Assembly: GCA_964404595.1 (NCBI GenBank)
Contig: CAYOKQ010000021.1
Span: 1 to 21,200 of the forward strand
Reading direction: 5' to 3'
DNA: 21,200 nt
Source: CAYJXA01 sp964404595
GTDB taxonomy: Archaea > Nanobdellota > Nanobdellia > Woesearchaeales > GW2011-AR9
The notes below the pieces were generated by a model. That model saw only the letters and a list, made by a program, of their open reading frames with translations, was not told the DNA's origin and ran no database searches. Positions 7,338-14,388 of the stretch are shown here, one piece after another. Each line of letters starts with the position of its first letter. Within the stretch, counting starts at the first letter, position 1. The translations under genes were made by a program, and so were the position numbers.

Positions 7338-7665
7338 TCGCATCAATATCAGTCTTCCCAAACATTTCATGATCGCTAATCTCTGGCTTTAAGCCGTGGC
7401 GGCGATATATTTCTTCGATGCGGGGTGCCCACGCATCATGATACACGCGTACGTGAATACTTGGAACATCTACTCCCGCATGATGGGTCTTGGGAGGAAG
7501 ATAGGCAATTTTTATATCTCGACCTGCCTGATACCAGACTTCTTTGCGAGTTTGAGAAGGTAATAATTTAGTTTTTCGGTCAAAAGTGACTCCTAATGCT
7601 GCGATTACATCATCGAGAACGTTGTTAAATCTTCGGGATGTTTCTTGGGCATTGAAGGGTTGCAT
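7330..7665 (-). CDS. unknown 111-residue protein
   Basis: The start is taken as the ATG at 7663-7665 (product MQPFNAQETSRRF...), because a TATA box lies about 28 nt upstream; a longer frame to 7734 would begin upstream of the promoter. The soluble protein has an amphipathic N-terminal helix, then strands KEVWYQAGRDIKIAYLPP and SIHVRVYHD, and a C-terminal helix APRIEEIYRRHGL. I recognise no family. It is followed after the repeat array by the ATPase gene in the same direction, but the intervening promoter suggests separate transcription. Confidence 0.7.
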   Translation of the reverse strand: MQPFNAQETSRRFNNVLDDVIAALGVTFDRKTKLLPSQTRKEVWYQAGRDIKIAYLPPKTHHAGVDVPSIHVRVYHDAWAPRIEEIYRRHGLKPEISDHEMFGKTDIDARL

Positions 7666-7689
7666 TGGTAGGAAGAGAATGAGCCTAAA

Positions 7690-7697
7690 TATATAAA
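7690..7697 (-). promoter_or_regulatory. TATA box of the 7665 gene
   Basis: The minus-strand TTTATATA sits 25-32 nt upstream of the ATG at 7665, consistent with leaderless transcription and deciding the start. Confidence 0.65.
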
Positions 7698-7819
7698 CAT
7701 TTCCTTCAATATAGAATTTAATGTGGCAAAACATTTATTAACATTACAATATTCCTTTCTCAAGATAATCAATGTCCGCAAAAGAGGAGAGATGGATTTC
7801 TGGGAGAGTAGTGTAGACT

Positions 7820-8779
7820 ATGTTCAAAAAACTCACCTCACTCAAGGATCTGCAGATGATGGCAGATGTGATCAGGGAAGATACTATTTCGGCCTTGGTC
7901 GTTGCCAAATCCGGACACTCTGCCGGCCCTTTAGGCATGGCTGACATTTTTACTGCATTATATTTCAATGTCCTTAATCACACTCCCGATAATCCAGCCT
8001 GGGAAGGGCGTGACTATCTGGTGCTATCAAACGGGCATATTTGTCCGGTGCTGTATGCCACGTTGGCCAACGCAGGATATTTTCATAAAAAAGAATTGTT
8101 AACACTTCGGAAAATGGGAACAAGACTTCAAGGGCATCCACATCGCGAATCACTTCCAGGTTTGGAAACAACGTCTGGCCCGCTGGGTTCTGGTCTTAGC
8201 CAAGCTGCCGGGATGGCTTATGGCCTGCGGCTGGATAGGAAAAAAAATAAAGTTTTTTGTCTGATGAGCGATGGCGAACATGATGAAGGCAATACTTGGG
8301 AAGCAGTCCTATTTGCAGCCAAATATAAGCTAGATAATCTTATTGCCGTCGTTGATCGAAATTATATCCAGATCGATGGGAATACGGAAGATATCATGCC
8401 ACTCGATTCACTCGAAGCAAAGTATAAAGCCTTCAATTGGAATGTGATTACTATCAACGGCAATGATATGGACCAGATTGTCAAGACTCTCTCCAAGGCA
8501 CGCAGCAACAAAAGTAAACCTTTGATGATCATCGCCAAGACCACCCCTGGAAAAGGGGTATCTTTTATGGAAGGAAAATTTGAATGGCATGGCAAGCCAC
8601 CCAAACCCAATGAAGCAGAAATTGCCCTGCGGGAACTTCATGAAAAAGAAAGCCATGAACGAGGAGATTGGTATTTGAAACATCTGAAATTAAAGCCGGT
8701 GCATGCCTCTCCTACGCTAGCTGCAACAATAGTAAAAAAGAAAACAGCACAAAAATCAAAAACAAAAAAGAAAAAGTAA
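7820..8779 (+). CDS. transketolase, N-terminal subunit
   Basis: The 319-residue protein is the thiamine-diphosphate-binding half of transketolase, encoded apart from the pyrimidine-binding half as in many archaea. Visible sites are SGHSAGPLGMADI (31-43), SNGH (70-73), GHPHRESLPGLETTSGPLG (105-123) and the ThDP/metal motif SDGEHDEGNTWEA (150-162) with the ligand Asn181 in VVDRN. The enzyme moves two-carbon ketol units between sugar phosphates, giving pentoses for nucleotides. Beyond the usual end there is a tail of about 15 residues made mainly of Lys, Ala and Thr. The ATG at 7820 is the first in frame after a TAG at about 7811. It is followed 3 nt later by the C-terminal subunit. Confidence 0.95.
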   Translation: MFKKLTSLKDLQMMADVIREDTISALVVAKSGHSAGPLGMADIFTALYFNVLNHTPDNPAWEGRDYLVLSNGHICPVLYATLANAGYFHKKELLTLRKMGTRLQGHPHRESLPGLETTSGPLGSGLSQAAGMAYGLRLDRKKNKVFCLMSDGEHDEGNTWEAVLFAAKYKLDNLIAVVDRNYIQIDGNTEDIMPLDSLEAKYKAFNWNVITINGNDMDQIVKTLSKARSNKSKPLMIIAKTTPGKGVSFMEGKFEWHGKPPKPNEAEIALRELHEKESHERGDWYLKHLKLKPVHASPTLAATIVKKKTAQKSKTKKKK

Positions 8780-8782
8780 ACC

Positions 8783-9766
8783 ATGATTTACCTTCCTAAT
8801 TTACGCGGACTGAGCAAAGAGATGGATCTCAATTTCAAACGAGATAAAATGCCCACCAGAGATGGCTATGGGGATGCCTTGCTTGAATTAGGCAAAGATA
8901 AAAAAATCATGGTGCTGTGCGCTGATTTAACCGAATCGACCAGAGTGGAAAAATTCAAAGCTAAATTCCCCGCCCAGTTTATTGAAATCGGAGTGGCCGA
9001 GCAGAATTTAGTCACGGTCGCTTCAGGCCTCGCCCATGTGGGAAAGATTCCTTTTGTATCTTCATATGCCTGCTTTTGTCCAGGGAGATGCTGGGAACAA
9101 ATAAGAACAACCATATGCTACAATAATAATAATGTCAAGATCATCGGTGCCCATGCGGGGATTTCGGTGGGACCAGATGGGGCAACACATCAAATGCTCG
9201 AAGATATTGCGATGATGCGCGCATTGCCGAATATGATGGTGATTGTACCCGCCGATTATGAGCAGACTAAGAAGGCAACCAAAGCTATTGCGATGCATCA
9301 AGGGCCGGCGTACATGCGCTTTGCCCGTGAGAAAACCGAGCAGATGACCTGCGCTAAAACTCCTTTTGAGATTGGCAAAGCCCAAATCTTGAAAGAAGGG
9401 GATGATCTGGCCATCATCGGTGCAGGGCCGTTATTGTATGAATGTTTACTGGCGGCAGGATTACTGCAAGAGCGCGGTGTGCATGCGATGGTCATCAATT
9501 GCCATACCATTAAACCGCTGGATAAAAATACCATTTTAAGTGCTGCTCGAAAATGCAAGAAAATGCTGACGGTAGAAGAAGCACAAATCAATGGCGGGCT
9601 CGGGGGCGCCATCGCAGAATTGTTGTCCGAGGAAGGCCCTACCAAATTAAAGCGAATTGCAGTAATGGATAGGTTTGGTGAATCTGGGGAACCGGAGGAA
9701 CTCATTAAAAAGTTTGGCTTAAGTTCGGAATTCATATTTAAAGAAGGGATGAAATTACGGGGGTGA
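8783..9766 (+). CDS. transketolase, C-terminal subunit
   Basis: The 327-residue protein is the partner half of transketolase. The core starts at RDKMPTRDGYGDALLEL; the catalytic glutamate is Glu73 in EIGVAEQN, followed by the FVSSYACF segment, GAHAGISVGPDGATHQ, and the C-terminal transketolase domain with a GGLGGAIAELL signature. The start is uncertain: ATG 8783 follows the previous stop by 3 nt, but ATG 8822 (product beginning MDLNFKRDKMP) would match relatives more closely, and neither has a clear ribosome-binding site. Both subunits must assemble to form the active site at their interface. The 31-residue zinc-ribbon gene at 9771 follows within 4 nt. Confidence 0.95.
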   Translation: MIYLPNLRGLSKEMDLNFKRDKMPTRDGYGDALLELGKDKKIMVLCADLTESTRVEKFKAKFPAQFIEIGVAEQNLVTVASGLAHVGKIPFVSSYACFCPGRCWEQIRTTICYNNNNVKIIGAHAGISVGPDGATHQMLEDIAMMRALPNMMVIVPADYEQTKKATKAIAMHQGPAYMRFAREKTEQMTCAKTPFEIGKAQILKEGDDLAIIGAGPLLYECLLAAGLLQERGVHAMVINCHTIKPLDKNTILSAARKCKKMLTVEEAQINGGLGGAIAELLSEEGPTKLKRIAVMDRFGESGEPEELIKKFGLSSEFIFKEGMKLRG

Positions 9767-9770
9767 GAGC

Positions 9771-9866
9771 GTGAAAGGATGTCCTACCTGTGGTGAAGAG
9801 ATGGGCAGGAAAGAAGAGTGCAGTGATTGCGGTAATTGCCAGGCATGTTGCGAGTGTGAGGAGTGA
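9771..9866 (+). CDS. 31-residue eight-cysteine zinc-ribbon microprotein
   Basis: A GTG start lies 4 nt after the transketolase stop, with GGGGTGA (9759-9765) as ribosome-binding site overlapping the end of that gene. The product carries CPTC near its start (Cys4, Cys7), then CSDCGNCQACCEC (Cys17, 20, 23, 26, 27, 29), ending EE. Eight cysteines in 31 residues can bind two zinc ions or an iron-sulfur cluster. The pattern is like the zinc-ribbon ends of larger proteins, but here it stands alone. A T-rich terminator follows. Co-transcription with transketolase suggests co-regulation; function unknown. Confidence 0.65.
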   Translation: MKGCPTCGEEMGRKEECSDCGNCQACCECEE

Positions 9867-9867
9867 T

Positions 9868-9907
9868 GGTTATTTTTATTTTTCTATCCATTTATTTTTT
9901 TCTCTTA
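9868..9907 (+). terminator. T-rich archaeal terminator
   Basis: Directly after the zinc-ribbon stop the plus strand has several T runs, including T5, T5 and T7, within 40 nt. Archaeal polymerase stops at such oligo-T tracts without a hairpin. This closes the transketolase operon before the converging small genes. Confidence 0.65.
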
Positions 9908-9920
9908 TCTCTAGATTTCT

Positions 9921-10037
9921 TTATCCTGATTCAACAATTTTTAAAGAAAAAGCACCTAAAATTTTAGATTCAGGATTAAGGGTCTGTAATCTAGCCAGAA
10001 CCAATTTTTTTTGTTCTTCATAAATCGAATTGATCAT
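9921..10037 (-). CDS. 38-residue small protein, possibly cut short
   Basis: The ATG at 10035-10037 overlaps the stop of the preceding gene as ATGA, so the two are translationally coupled. The product begins MINSIYEEQKKLVLARLQTL, then NPESKILGAFS. It resembles the N-terminal half of small archaeal proteins that have a KxLVLARLxxxPPxxKLSIG-like start followed by a helical tail with GKKI and hydrophobic residues. Here a TAA at 9921-9923 ends the frame, but the following codons in the same frame read RNLEIREKNKWIEK before a second stop, much like such a tail. A nonsense mutation is therefore possible. The resemblance is from memory; the role is unknown. Confidence 0.5.
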   Translation of the reverse strand: MINSIYEEQKKLVLARLQTLNPESKILGAFSLKIVESG

Positions 10038-10228
10038 AATATTCCTACCAATTTCATTTTCTGAATAATTTTTTTCCCTAATGAGGTTTCGTTTGACACT
10101 TCTAGATAGGCGACATCCCAAGAATAATGCTTTTCTTCGACAACTGCCACCACTTGTGATCTTTCGGGAACAGGTAGATTAGCGTAAGCACGTAGAAATT
10201 TGGCTTTTAATTCATCATATTCTGACAT
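10034..10228 (-). CDS. 64-residue protein, first of a coupled pair
   Basis: The 64-residue soluble protein has an N-terminal helix (DELKAKFLRAYANLP), a strand pair (SQVVAVVEEKHYSWDVAYLEV) and a closing helix with LGKKIIQKM. A TATA box 26 nt upstream supports the ATG and a leaderless message. Its stop overlaps the ATG of the 38-residue gene by 4 nt. Two tiny coupled genes in an accessory region suggest a toxin-antitoxin-like or host-interaction pair, but no toxin fold is recognised, so that is only a guess. Confidence 0.65.
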   Translation of the reverse strand: MSEYDELKAKFLRAYANLPVPERSQVVAVVEEKHYSWDVAYLEVSNETSLGKKIIQKMKLVGIL

Positions 10229-10249
10229 AGTTAAAGAAGAAACAAAGTA

Positions 10250-10257
10250 GTTTATAA
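10250..10257 (-). promoter_or_regulatory. TATA box of the small gene pair
   Basis: The minus strand reads TTATAAAC, centred 26 nt upstream of the ATG at 10228, matching the spacing at the other leaderless genes here. Confidence 0.65.
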
Positions 10258-10337
10258 CTATTGCTTAAGCTTTGGGCATCTAATTCCTGGTGATATTTTG
10301 TGAGGGAGGAGAAGATAGTGAGATTGTAAAAAGACAT

Positions 10338-10364
10338 GGATAAAGCGATATTTCTCAAACTTCA
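10338..10364 (+). repeat. 27-bp direct repeat, copy 1
   Basis: This 27-mer (core GATATTTCTCAAAC) matches 12090-12116 in 24 of 27 positions and in the same direction. Weaker similarity continues on the left (TTTTGTGAG and GAGATTGT in both copies, with different spacing). It lies exactly at the point where the RhuM-like reading frame is cut off. The two copies bracket a three-gene operon and may be ends of a transferred segment or traces of a duplication. Confidence 0.6.
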
Positions 10365-10618
10365 TAGGACTTCCCATCTAAAGCAGTATTCCGGAATTTC
10401 CGGATAACTGAATTACTGTCCAACTCATGCGAATTAAAGATATTCTGTAAATGTTCATTAATTGTTCGTATATCAACATCAAACAGTTTTGCCATCATCT
10501 TTTGAGATAGCCACACCATTTCATTTGCATATTTTACTTCAATAGACTCTTCTCCAGCTTGCGCGGTAAACATCAGGAACTCCGCGGTGCTGTTTCGTAT
10601 GGTGAGATCTTTGGTCAT
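10355..10618 (-). pseudogene. RhuM-family protein, truncated to its N-terminus
   Basis: The 87 residues match the N-terminal part of the virulence RhuM family: an IEVKYANEMVWLSQKMMAKLF helix-turn-helix-like segment, then INEHLQNIF, an ELDSNSVIRKF stretch and DGKSYEV. In full proteins of about 250-350 residues this is followed by a YNLDAI region. Here TGA comes right after SYEV, and that junction lies in copy 1 of the 27-bp repeat. The ATG overlaps the stop of the preceding frameshifted gene (ATGA), so the gene once was, or still is, part of that operon. RhuM proteins occur in accessory regions; their biochemical role is not settled. A short functional product cannot be excluded. Confidence 0.75.
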
Positions 10619-11582
10619 TGTATATTGGTAATTTCCATCTTCAATTTTTCACGTAATTCTTTAGGTATTAATGCAGTTTTATATAATTTATTGCCTTGGG
10701 GCATTTTTCCGATTACCACCAGCCCATAAAGCCTAAGTGAACCGATGGTTGATTTGGGGGGATGATTGCTCCACCACCAGGAAATTTCATCATTATACTC
10801 GTTGAGCAAATTATATTTAACAAAGCCACATTCTTAAGGATGAGATGAAGAGCTTCTTTAGATTTGTCAGGCAGCTGGCTTACAATATCAGATAGCCCAT
10901 TCATGATTTTTTCAGAAATATCTCTGGCTTTATCATTCTTTCTTCCTCCAGTTCTTAGAGAAAGAGCGCTGCACATCCCGTCTACCCATTGGAAGGGATA
11001 TTTATTGAGAACCGCAGTGAGTTTTGTGGATGGGGATATGATAATACTCTCGGCTCGCTCAATTTCTTTTTTTTCGTAATGGTGCATTAAAATATCAGGG
11101 TCTAGTATCATAGGGGTATGGGCAATGGCCATGGCACCTGCAAACCGATGGATGCTGCCCCAAGGAAAAATCCGGCCTAAAATCATCGTATTTGCCTGGA
11201 TTTGGGGATTGTTGGAAACTTGTACAATAGAATAAGAACTTCCCGTTTTTCTATCTTTTAGTCTTAGATTTAAACCCTCTTTGGCAATCACCACAAATTC
11301 TGAGGCAATAATATTTTTAGTATTCAATATTTTCTGTTTCTTCTCTTCATCTAATTCAGGATGTTCTTCAACATAGGACTCTGTCATTCTTTTTCCGCTT
11401 TCTGGCATCACTCTTTCTAGGACAAACCAGTCTATAAAGTTACGGATAAAATTATCTTGATCCATGCCTTTGATGTGGTACGGAATATTTTCTCCTAATT
11501 TTTTCAGGAATGTGGTCATCTCTTTTTTATTGTATTTTTTACCACAATAATCATAAAGTTCCAATAAGATATCTTCTTTCAT
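10615..11582 (-). pseudogene. uncharacterised ~322-residue protein, one frameshift
   Basis: The main frame runs from ATG 11582 for about 250 residues, then passes into unrelated sequence and stops at 10713. A second frame takes over and ends at 10615. The break lies near 10834-10837: adding one base in the CTTAAG context (minus strand, as if AAAG had lost an A) joins LHLILK to ECGFVKYNLLNEYNDEI. The repaired gene overlaps its upstream neighbour by ATGA at 11579-11582 and its downstream neighbour by ATGA at 10615-10618, strong evidence that the repaired length is the original one. The middle part (residues about 40-170: FIDWFVLERVMPESG, EGLNLRLKDRKTG, GRIFPWGSIHRFAG) faintly recalls proteins associated with SEC-C motifs, but no cysteine cluster is present. 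Function unknown. The frameshift may be a sequencing error. Confidence 0.75.
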
Positions 11583-11920
11583 AGTTTCATCCTCCTTAGT
11601 TTGAATGTTGAGTCATCTCCTAAATGAAATTTTATTTCTCCCTCTGCTTTATTTTTACCATTTAATTTTATCGAACCACTTCCGGAGACATCATCGCCAC
11701 CACCATTGTCACTTCCGCTGAAGGTAAATTCAAGAAATTCTTCTCCCTTACCTTTAACAATCCTGCCATCTATCTCTCCTTGTACATAGCCAAAGTGAAA
11801 GTTTCCTATGAGATTTTTTTCTATCTTCATGTAAGCAGGTACTTCTTCATCAAAATAAGCTTTATCCCAAGTGCCCATTTCAATAATCCGCCATCTTCCG
11901 ATAAAGTCTTTTTTGGCCAT
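11579..11920 (-). CDS. uncharacterised beta-rich protein (lipocalin-like pattern)
   Basis: The start is taken as ATG 11918-11920 (product MAKKDFIGRWRIIEM), giving 113 residues; a TTG at 11935 is an alternative. The sequence alternates short strands: GRWRIIEMGTWD, PAYMKIEKNLIGNFHFGYVQGEIDGRI, FLEFTFSGSD, GSGSIKLNG, AEGEIKFHLGDDSTFKL. This pattern matches a widespread family of small uncharacterised beta-barrel-like proteins in bacteria and archaea, as I remember it. It heads the ATGA-coupled operon with the frameshifted gene and the RhuM fragment. A partly palindromic sequence at 11986-12014 lies upstream. Confidence 0.65.
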   Translation of the reverse strand: MAKKDFIGRWRIIEMGTWDKAYFDEEVPAYMKIEKNLIGNFHFGYVQGEIDGRIVKGKGEEFLEFTFSGSDNGGGDDVSGSGSIKLNGKNKAEGEIKFHLGDDSTFKLRRMKL

Positions 11921-11985
11921 GTTAAATTTACTCAAAAATTTTGATTAATCATCTGTCTTCCGCCCGCTGTATCAAACTTTAAACT

Positions 11986-12014
11986 AAGGGAAGGGACAAG
12001 TTGTCCCCCTCCTT
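11986..12014. repeat. imperfect inverted repeat upstream of 11920 operon
   Basis: The core GGGACAA-G-TTGTCCC (11993-12007) is a perfect 7-bp-arm dyad, and weaker pairing extends the arms to about 14 bp. It lies 66 nt or more upstream of the first gene of the coupled operon. It could be an operator, or a hairpin when transcribed. The rest of 11936-12160 shows no gene, only this dyad, repeat copy 2 and AT-rich DNA. Confidence 0.4.
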
Positions 12015-12089
12015 TGAGGTCTTATTCATGCTGTGAGCTTCTGCTTTCGATTATTTAAATTATGCGGTAGATTTTGTGAGAGAGATTGT

Positions 12090-12116
12090 GGATAAGGTGA
12101 TATTTCTCAAACCTCA
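12090..12116 (+). repeat. 27-bp direct repeat, copy 2
   Basis: This copy matches copy 1 at 10338-10364 in 24 of 27 positions, about 1.75 kb away and in the same direction. It lies in non-coding DNA upstream of the three-gene coupled operon. Confidence 0.6.
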
Positions 12117-12161
12117 AGTTTGTATATTTATTCCAATAGGAATATTTTAATCAGCTAAATA

Positions 12162-12169
12162 TTTATATA
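12162..12169 (+). promoter_or_regulatory. TATA box of the 12216 gene
   Basis: TTTATATA on the plus strand would place transcription start near 12191, just after ATG 12186. This favours the second in-frame ATG at 12216, which has a Shine-Dalgarno motif GAGGTGG (12203-12209). Confidence 0.5.
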
Positions 12170-12215
12170 TGAATAATTTAAGAAGATGGTAGTAGAAAAA
12201 AAGAGGTGGCAAAAA

Positions 12216-12335
12216 ATGATTGAAACCAGCGTAGAAGAATATGAGCAAAAAGAAGAGGCGAAATGGCGAGAGCAGGAACGAAGAGAATTGCAGGAGTATA
12301 GAGAGTGGTGGGAGAAGGAAGGGGGTCTTTCATAA
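12216..12335 (+). CDS. 39-residue charged helical protein
   Basis: The ATG at 12216 is preceded by GAGGTGG six bases away and by a TATA box, so both transcription and translation are supported; an in-frame ATG at 12186 would add ten residues. The product is almost one continuous Glu/Lys/Arg-rich helix with several tryptophans (AKWREQERRELQEYREWWEK). It has no hydrophobic segment or cysteine. No family recognised. It runs toward the minus-strand zinc-ribbon gene. Confidence 0.5.
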   Translation: MIETSVEEYEQKEEAKWREQERRELQEYREWWEKEGGLS

Positions 12336-12395
12336 ATTTGGCGATCCAGTCATTTTTCACTCAGTTTACGGTGACTTCTTTCCAATATGAAAATA

Positions 12396-12584
12396 TTAAT
12401 CTCTTTTTGGATTTGAGACATCAATTGAAGAACCATTATCACCATATTTTAACAAAACTGCTTTGCAATCTTTACAAATTACTTTATTATATCCTGCTGG
12501 ATCTCTAGGTAAATCAATAGTATCTTTACATCCACATGATCTACATGGGGCAATACGTCCTTTTAAAATTGTTCTTTGTACCAT
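12396..12584 (-). CDS. 62-residue zinc-ribbon protein
   Basis: The ATG at 12582-12584 is 2 nt after the stop of the TerB-like gene, so this is the last gene of the minus-strand run. Zinc-ligand pairs are CRSCGC near residue 13 and CKDC near residue 38, separated by a loop with DLPRDPAGYNKV. The tail is polar with no other domain. Such short ribbons often bind nucleic acid or proteins; which applies here is unknown. A longer frame reaching to 12623 overlaps the upstream gene and is less likely. Confidence 0.65.
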   Translation of the reverse strand: MVQRTILKGRIAPCRSCGCKDTIDLPRDPAGYNKVICKDCKAVLLKYGDNGSSIDVSNPKRD

Positions 12585-12586
12585 AA

Positions 12587-13675
12587 TTAGATATTTTTCA
12601 GCAAAGCTCCAAGAGTTACACAAAATAGATCTATATCTTCGCTAAAAGTGTAAAAAGGACTCTTGCCACTATCTTTGTCAATTGAAACACCATTCCTAAA
12701 ACCTTCAAAATCAATTATTTTATTGAGACGAATTGTAGTATTCTTCTTAGAGCCATTAAAAATAAGTCTTTTATTTGTCAAATACAACTTCCCAGAATCA
12801 ATTCTAGTCATTATGTCTTCAGAAACCGGGCGTACTGCAAGAGAACCAACCCTATAATAAAGACCTTTCATAATTTTAACTCTAAATGTTGGTCCACCAT
12901 AATTAATTCTTTTGGTTATTCTCCTCAGTTCATGAAGTTCAACATCTTTTACAAAATAACATTTCTCATTTTTCTGAAGATTTATTTCATGCTCTACGGA
13001 GGGAATATTTCCATTTTCAATACTCCAAAATAATTGATATTTCTCAAGCTGCTTTTTAGTTGCTTCATCAGCTTTTATATCAGTAATATGAAGATTTTCA
13101 GCAATTGCTTTAAGTTGCTTTTCCTCTTGTGGTGAAAGTCTTGCATCACTTATCGCCTCATTAAGATAACGATTGTATATCTCTTGAACTTTCTTACCAC
13201 ATATCTCTTTCGCAATCTTATCATCCAATATGATATCTTTCTTAAGTTGTTCTATCTTTTTCTTTTCTTCAGATGACAATTTATTATCTTTTAAAAATTC
13301 TGAAAGTGATTCGCCATATACCTTGATTATAGTATCTTCCTCAATTGATTTTAGATCATTATCAGAAAAATCAAACAATTTCTTAAGCAATTTTAAACAA
13401 TTCAATTCTTCCTTACTTAATTTCTTATCTTTAAGACAGAACTCCAAGTAGGATTTATACAACTCTTCTAAATGAGCTTGAATCTGTTTTGAAGACTTAA
13501 GTTTATATTTTGTGTAAATTTCGATAATTTCGTCCGGTTTTACTTTTTCAATGCCTTTGCTTGCAAGAAGATTATTTATTTCTATGGCTGCATTTGATTT
13601 TTTGGGAACTCTAAAGAATTTATGAAAAATGGACTCCTGTTCTAAATCCTTCTTTTTGAATGTTGATCTCGCCAT
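12587..13675 (-). CDS. TerB-like repeats with C-terminal PH/GRAM-like domain
   Basis: The 362-residue soluble protein has three related helical repeats of the form YLxxxLxDxKLSxEExxxL: about 70-100 (YLEFCLKDKKLSKEE), 120-150 (LSEFLKDNKLSSEE) and 165-200 (YLNEAISDARLSPQEE). They recall TerB-type helical domains. From about 255 there is a beta-rich domain with SGKLYLTNKRLIFNGSKK and IRLNKIIDFE, the pattern of bacterial PH/GRAM-like modules that often follow TerB or zinc-ribbon parts. It starts 2 nt after the preceding Cys-rich gene, with AGGAGGA as ribosome-binding site inside that gene's last codons. TerB-type proteins are linked to membrane stress and defence contexts; the role here is inferred only. 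Confidence 0.7.
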   Translation of the reverse strand: MARSTFKKKDLEQESIFHKFFRVPKKSNAAIEINNLLASKGIEKVKPDEIIEIYTKYKLKSSKQIQAHLEELYKSYLEFCLKDKKLSKEELNCLKLLKKLFDFSDNDLKSIEEDTIIKVYGESLSEFLKDNKLSSEEKKKIEQLKKDIILDDKIAKEICGKKVQEIYNRYLNEAISDARLSPQEEKQLKAIAENLHITDIKADEATKKQLEKYQLFWSIENGNIPSVEHEINLQKNEKCYFVKDVELHELRRITKRINYGGPTFRVKIMKGLYYRVGSLAVRPVSEDIMTRIDSGKLYLTNKRLIFNGSKKNTTIRLNKIIDFEGFRNGVSIDKDSGKSPFYTFSEDIDLFCVTLGALLKNI

Positions 13676-13677
13676 TT

Positions 13678-14346
13678 TTATTTCCTCCTTTTTTCCAGAT
13701 AATTATAAGTATAGAATCCCCCAAACACCAGTGAACCTAATATTGTTGCTTTTACCCATAATTGAGGTTCCATTTCACATTTTTGGCTTTTCTGATTACA
13801 GATATTGTATTTAAATGAGCTTTCTATTTCAGGGCATGCACTATCGACACAGCAAGTATTCTCATCTTCTCCACTATCTACGTATCCATCACCACATGTA
13901 ATTGTGTAACATCCATTTTGATGGCTTCCTAGCCTGGTCGTGTTGCAAGTCTGGTTAGAATTACAAATACAATCATTTGAAATAGTGCATTGTTCTCCTG
14001 TTATGTAATCGCAAATACTATCTCCCAGATTATAGGCACTAGAACTACACTTCGAGCGAACACAATAATTTGATTGACATTCGTTGTTTTGAGTACAGGG
14101 AATCCCTATTGCTTTTTTAATAACTGGTGCGGTAATTGTTGTTGGAGAATCAGTGTAAGTTGATGGTGTTGTTCCAATGTTATCCGAAGATGAGGTGAAT
14201 CTATGGCAGTGATACCCTTCTGTTTTACCATTGTGGCATCCGTTGCTATTCAATCGTCCCGGAGAGGCGAAAACAAGGGATGTGAGAAGGAGCAGGAGAA
14301 TAAGTGCTAAAAAATTTGTAATACTTAATTTCAGGAATTTCAGCAT
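13678..14346 (-). CDS. Cys-rich YHCH-type exported membrane protein
   Basis: The 222-residue protein has a signal peptide (about 1-27, ending FASPG), then the motif NSNGCHNGKTEGYHCH (33-48), a form of the YHYH-like metal-binding-looking motif seen in secreted nucleases and other exported proteins. A Thr/Ser-rich linker follows, then a Cys-rich region with about 16 cysteines (CTQNNECQSNYC, CTISNDCICNSNQTC, ENTCCVDSACP). One membrane helix near 197-216 and a basic end (EKRRK) anchor it with the main part outside. The cysteines would need disulfide formation, which the VKOR system could supply. An AT-rich box at 14358-14372 may give its own promoter besides read-through from the genes upstream. 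Confidence 0.7.
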   Translation of the reverse strand: MLKFLKLSITNFLALILLLLLTSLVFASPGRLNSNGCHNGKTEGYHCHRFTSSSDNIGTTPSTYTDSPTTITAPVIKKAIGIPCTQNNECQSNYCVRSKCSSSAYNLGDSICDYITGEQCTISNDCICNSNQTCNTTRLGSHQNGCYTITCGDGYVDSGEDENTCCVDSACPEIESSFKYNICNQKSQKCEMEPQLWVKATILGSLVFGGFYTYNYLEKRRK

Positions 14347-14388
14347 TGAAGTTACCTTATACTTTTATTTTCCTTAGTTTTGATCTCA

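Noticed and set aside
12178..12360. Minus-strand hydrophobic 60-codon frame
   Set aside because: It is the complement of the charged 39-residue plus-strand gene, which has a promoter and ribosome-binding site; hydrophobic shadows of Glu/Lys-rich genes are expected.
13036..13048. Third match to the 27-bp repeat core (TGATATTTCTCAA)
   Set aside because: It is only 13 bases, lies inside the TerB-like coding region and encodes an ordinary part of that protein; chance in AT-rich DNA is the simpler view.
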